Source: Clostridium sp. CAG:411 (GTDB lineage Bacteria > Bacillota > Clostridia > Lachnospirales > Lachnospiraceae). From it: DNA of 15,092 nucleotides. Positions 14,026 to 15,092 of this stretch are shown piece by piece (positions within the stretch are counted from its first letter, which is position 1; every line of letters starts with the position of its first letter). The notes beneath the pieces are model-generated. The model was not told the DNA's origin, did not search any database, and saw only the letters and a program-made list of their open reading frames with translations. The position numbers and the translations under genes were made by a program. The stretch lies in NCBI GenBank assembly GCA_000437275.1, contig FR899741.1, positions 1 to 15,092 of the forward strand, read 5' to 3'.

Positions 14026-15092
14026 CTATTCTACTGTTACACTTTTTGCCAAGTTTCTAGGTTTATCTACGTCCAATCCTCTGGCAACAGATACATAATA
14101 TCCCATTAATTGTAATGGAACAACTGCCAAAGATGCAGCAAAATGTACATCTGTTTTAGGTATATACGTGGTAAAATCTACCGTATCTTCAATATTGTAA
14201 TTACCATAACTTGTCAATCCACACAAGTAAGCACCACGACTCTTACACTCTACCATATTTGAAATTGTTTTCTCATATAGCTCACTTTGTGTTAGCACAC
14301 CAATAACCAGCGTACCATCCTCGATCAGCGAAATCGTTCCGTGTTTTAATTCGCCCGCTGCATATGCCTCCGAATGGATATAGCTGATTTCCTTCATCTT
14401 TAAGCTTCCTTCCAGACTGATTGCATAATCGATTCCTCTTCCAATAAAGAAAATATCTTTTGCATTCACCTGTTTTGCGGCAAACCACTGTATTCTCTCT
14501 TTATCTTCAATAATTCTTTGAATCTTATCTGGTAACGTTTGTAATTCGTCTATTAAATTTTTATACGCATCACTCTTTAACTCTCCACGAACTTTACCAA
14601 ATTGGATTGCCAAGCAATAAGACGCAATTAATTGTGTACTATATGCCTTTGTTGTTGCCACTGCAATTTCCGGTCCTGCCAGTGTATAAAATACATTATC
14701 CGCTTCTCTGGCAATGGAACTTCCCACTACATTTACAATGGCAAGTGTCTTTATACCTAATGCTTTTGCCTCTCGTAATGCTGCCAGACTATCTGCCGTT
14801 TCTCCAGACTGACTTACAATAATCACCAATCCATCTTTGTCTAAGATTGGTTTACGATAACGAAATTCAGAAGCTAACTCTACACGAACAGGTATCCGAG
14901 CCAAATCTTCTATTACATACTGCGCCGCCACACCTACATGATAAGCAGAGCCACAAGCCACAATATAAATCTGAGAAATATTTTTTATATCTTTATCGGT
15001 CAAACCAACTTCACTTAAATCAATATATTTTTTCTTTGTTTTTTCATCTTCACGTAATACGGAATGAATGGTATCCTGTACCGCCTTTGGCT
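14026..15092 (-). CDS. glmS: Glutamine-fructose-6-phosphate aminotransferase, C-terminal part
   Basis: The window holds the last 354 codons of glmS; the gene continues past the right edge, so the N-terminal glutaminase domain is not seen. GlmS makes glucosamine-6-phosphate from fructose-6-phosphate and glutamine, the entry to UDP-GlcNAc and peptidoglycan. The fragment begins PKAVQDTIHSVLRED and contains two SIS sugar-binding domains: IYIVACGSAYHVG and IVSQSGETADSLAAL in the first, DIFFIGRGIDYAISLEGSLK and HSEAYAAGELKHG in the second. The end LDVDKPRNLAKSVTVE is the conserved GlmS tail. A shorter frame starting at 15003 would begin with TTG in mid-gene and is not a real start. Whether a glmS ribozyme exists upstream cannot be seen. 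Confidence 0.97.
   Translation of the reverse strand, partial: PKAVQDTIHSVLREDEKTKKKYIDLSEVGLTDKDIKNISQIYIVACGSAYHVGVAAQYVIEDLARIPVRVELASEFRYRKPILDKDGLVIIVSQSGETADSLAALREAKALGIKTLAIVNVVGSSIAREADNVFYTLAGPEIAVATTKAYSTQLIASYCLAIQFGKVRGELKSDAYKNLIDELQTLPDKIQRIIEDKERIQWFAAKQVNAKDIFFIGRGIDYAISLEGSLKMKEISYIHSEAYAAGELKHGTISLIEDGTLVIGVLTQSELYEKTISNMVECKSRGAYLCGLTSYGNYNIEDTVDFTTYIPKTDVHFAASLAVVPLQLMGYYVSVARGLDVDKPRNLAKSVTVE

Noticed and set aside
14282..14488. 68-codon minus-strand frame inside glmS
   Set aside because: It is an out-of-frame shadow of the conserved second SIS domain.
1..15092. CRISPR arrays, insertion sequences, prophage or defence genes
   Set aside because: No regularly spaced repeats, no transposase or integrase motifs and no unexplained long coding frame were found on either strand.

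Overview
The window looks like chromosomal DNA of a low-GC Gram-positive anaerobe of the Clostridia, most likely a Lachnospiraceae member. This is judged from AT-rich intergenic DNA, AGGAGG-type ribosome binding sites, a tRNA-Thr gene without an encoded CCA end, a tryptophan T-box leader and the style of the protein families. The genus cannot be fixed by eye. Every gene I can support is on the minus strand, so transcription runs from the right end to the left end.

From right to left (direction of transcription): the C-terminal part of glmS (glucosamine-6-phosphate synthase, cut by the window edge); glf (UDP-galactopyranose mutase); a strong promoter followed by a T-box leader with a UGG (Trp) specifier; trpE-trpG-trpD-trpC; galE with its own promoter and terminator; a viroplasmin-domain RNase H; a promoter and the dTDP-L-rhamnose operon rfbA-rfbB-rfbD-rfbC, whose last gene is a secreted PrsA/SurA-like foldase lipoprotein closed by a strong terminator; a gap of about 415 bp with a good promoter; a degV-family gene; and tRNA-Thr(CGU) with its own terminator. 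The first 30 bases hold a GC-rich palindrome and a bidirectional terminator, which probably belong to whatever lies left of the window.

Functionally the region is mostly envelope-sugar supply. GlmS makes glucosamine-6-phosphate for peptidoglycan and other amino-sugar polymers. GalE makes UDP-galactopyranose and Glf converts it to UDP-galactofuranose. RfbABCD make dTDP-L-rhamnose. The foldase lipoprotein helps secreted proteins fold outside the membrane. No glycosyltransferase, flippase or polymerase is present, so the glycan that uses these sugars is assembled from genes elsewhere. The trp operon sits between these genes and covers chorismate to indole-3-glycerol phosphate except the trpF step; trpF, trpB and trpA are not in the window.

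I found no clear candidate for an undescribed system. No CRISPR array, transposase, phage gene, toxin-antitoxin pair or defence gene is visible. The points most worth a second look are the truncated trp operon under T-box control, the foldase gene in the rhamnose operon, the gap at 1395-1600 with two diverged copies of a short motif, the inverted repeats on both sides of rfbD, and the GC-rich palindrome at the left edge.
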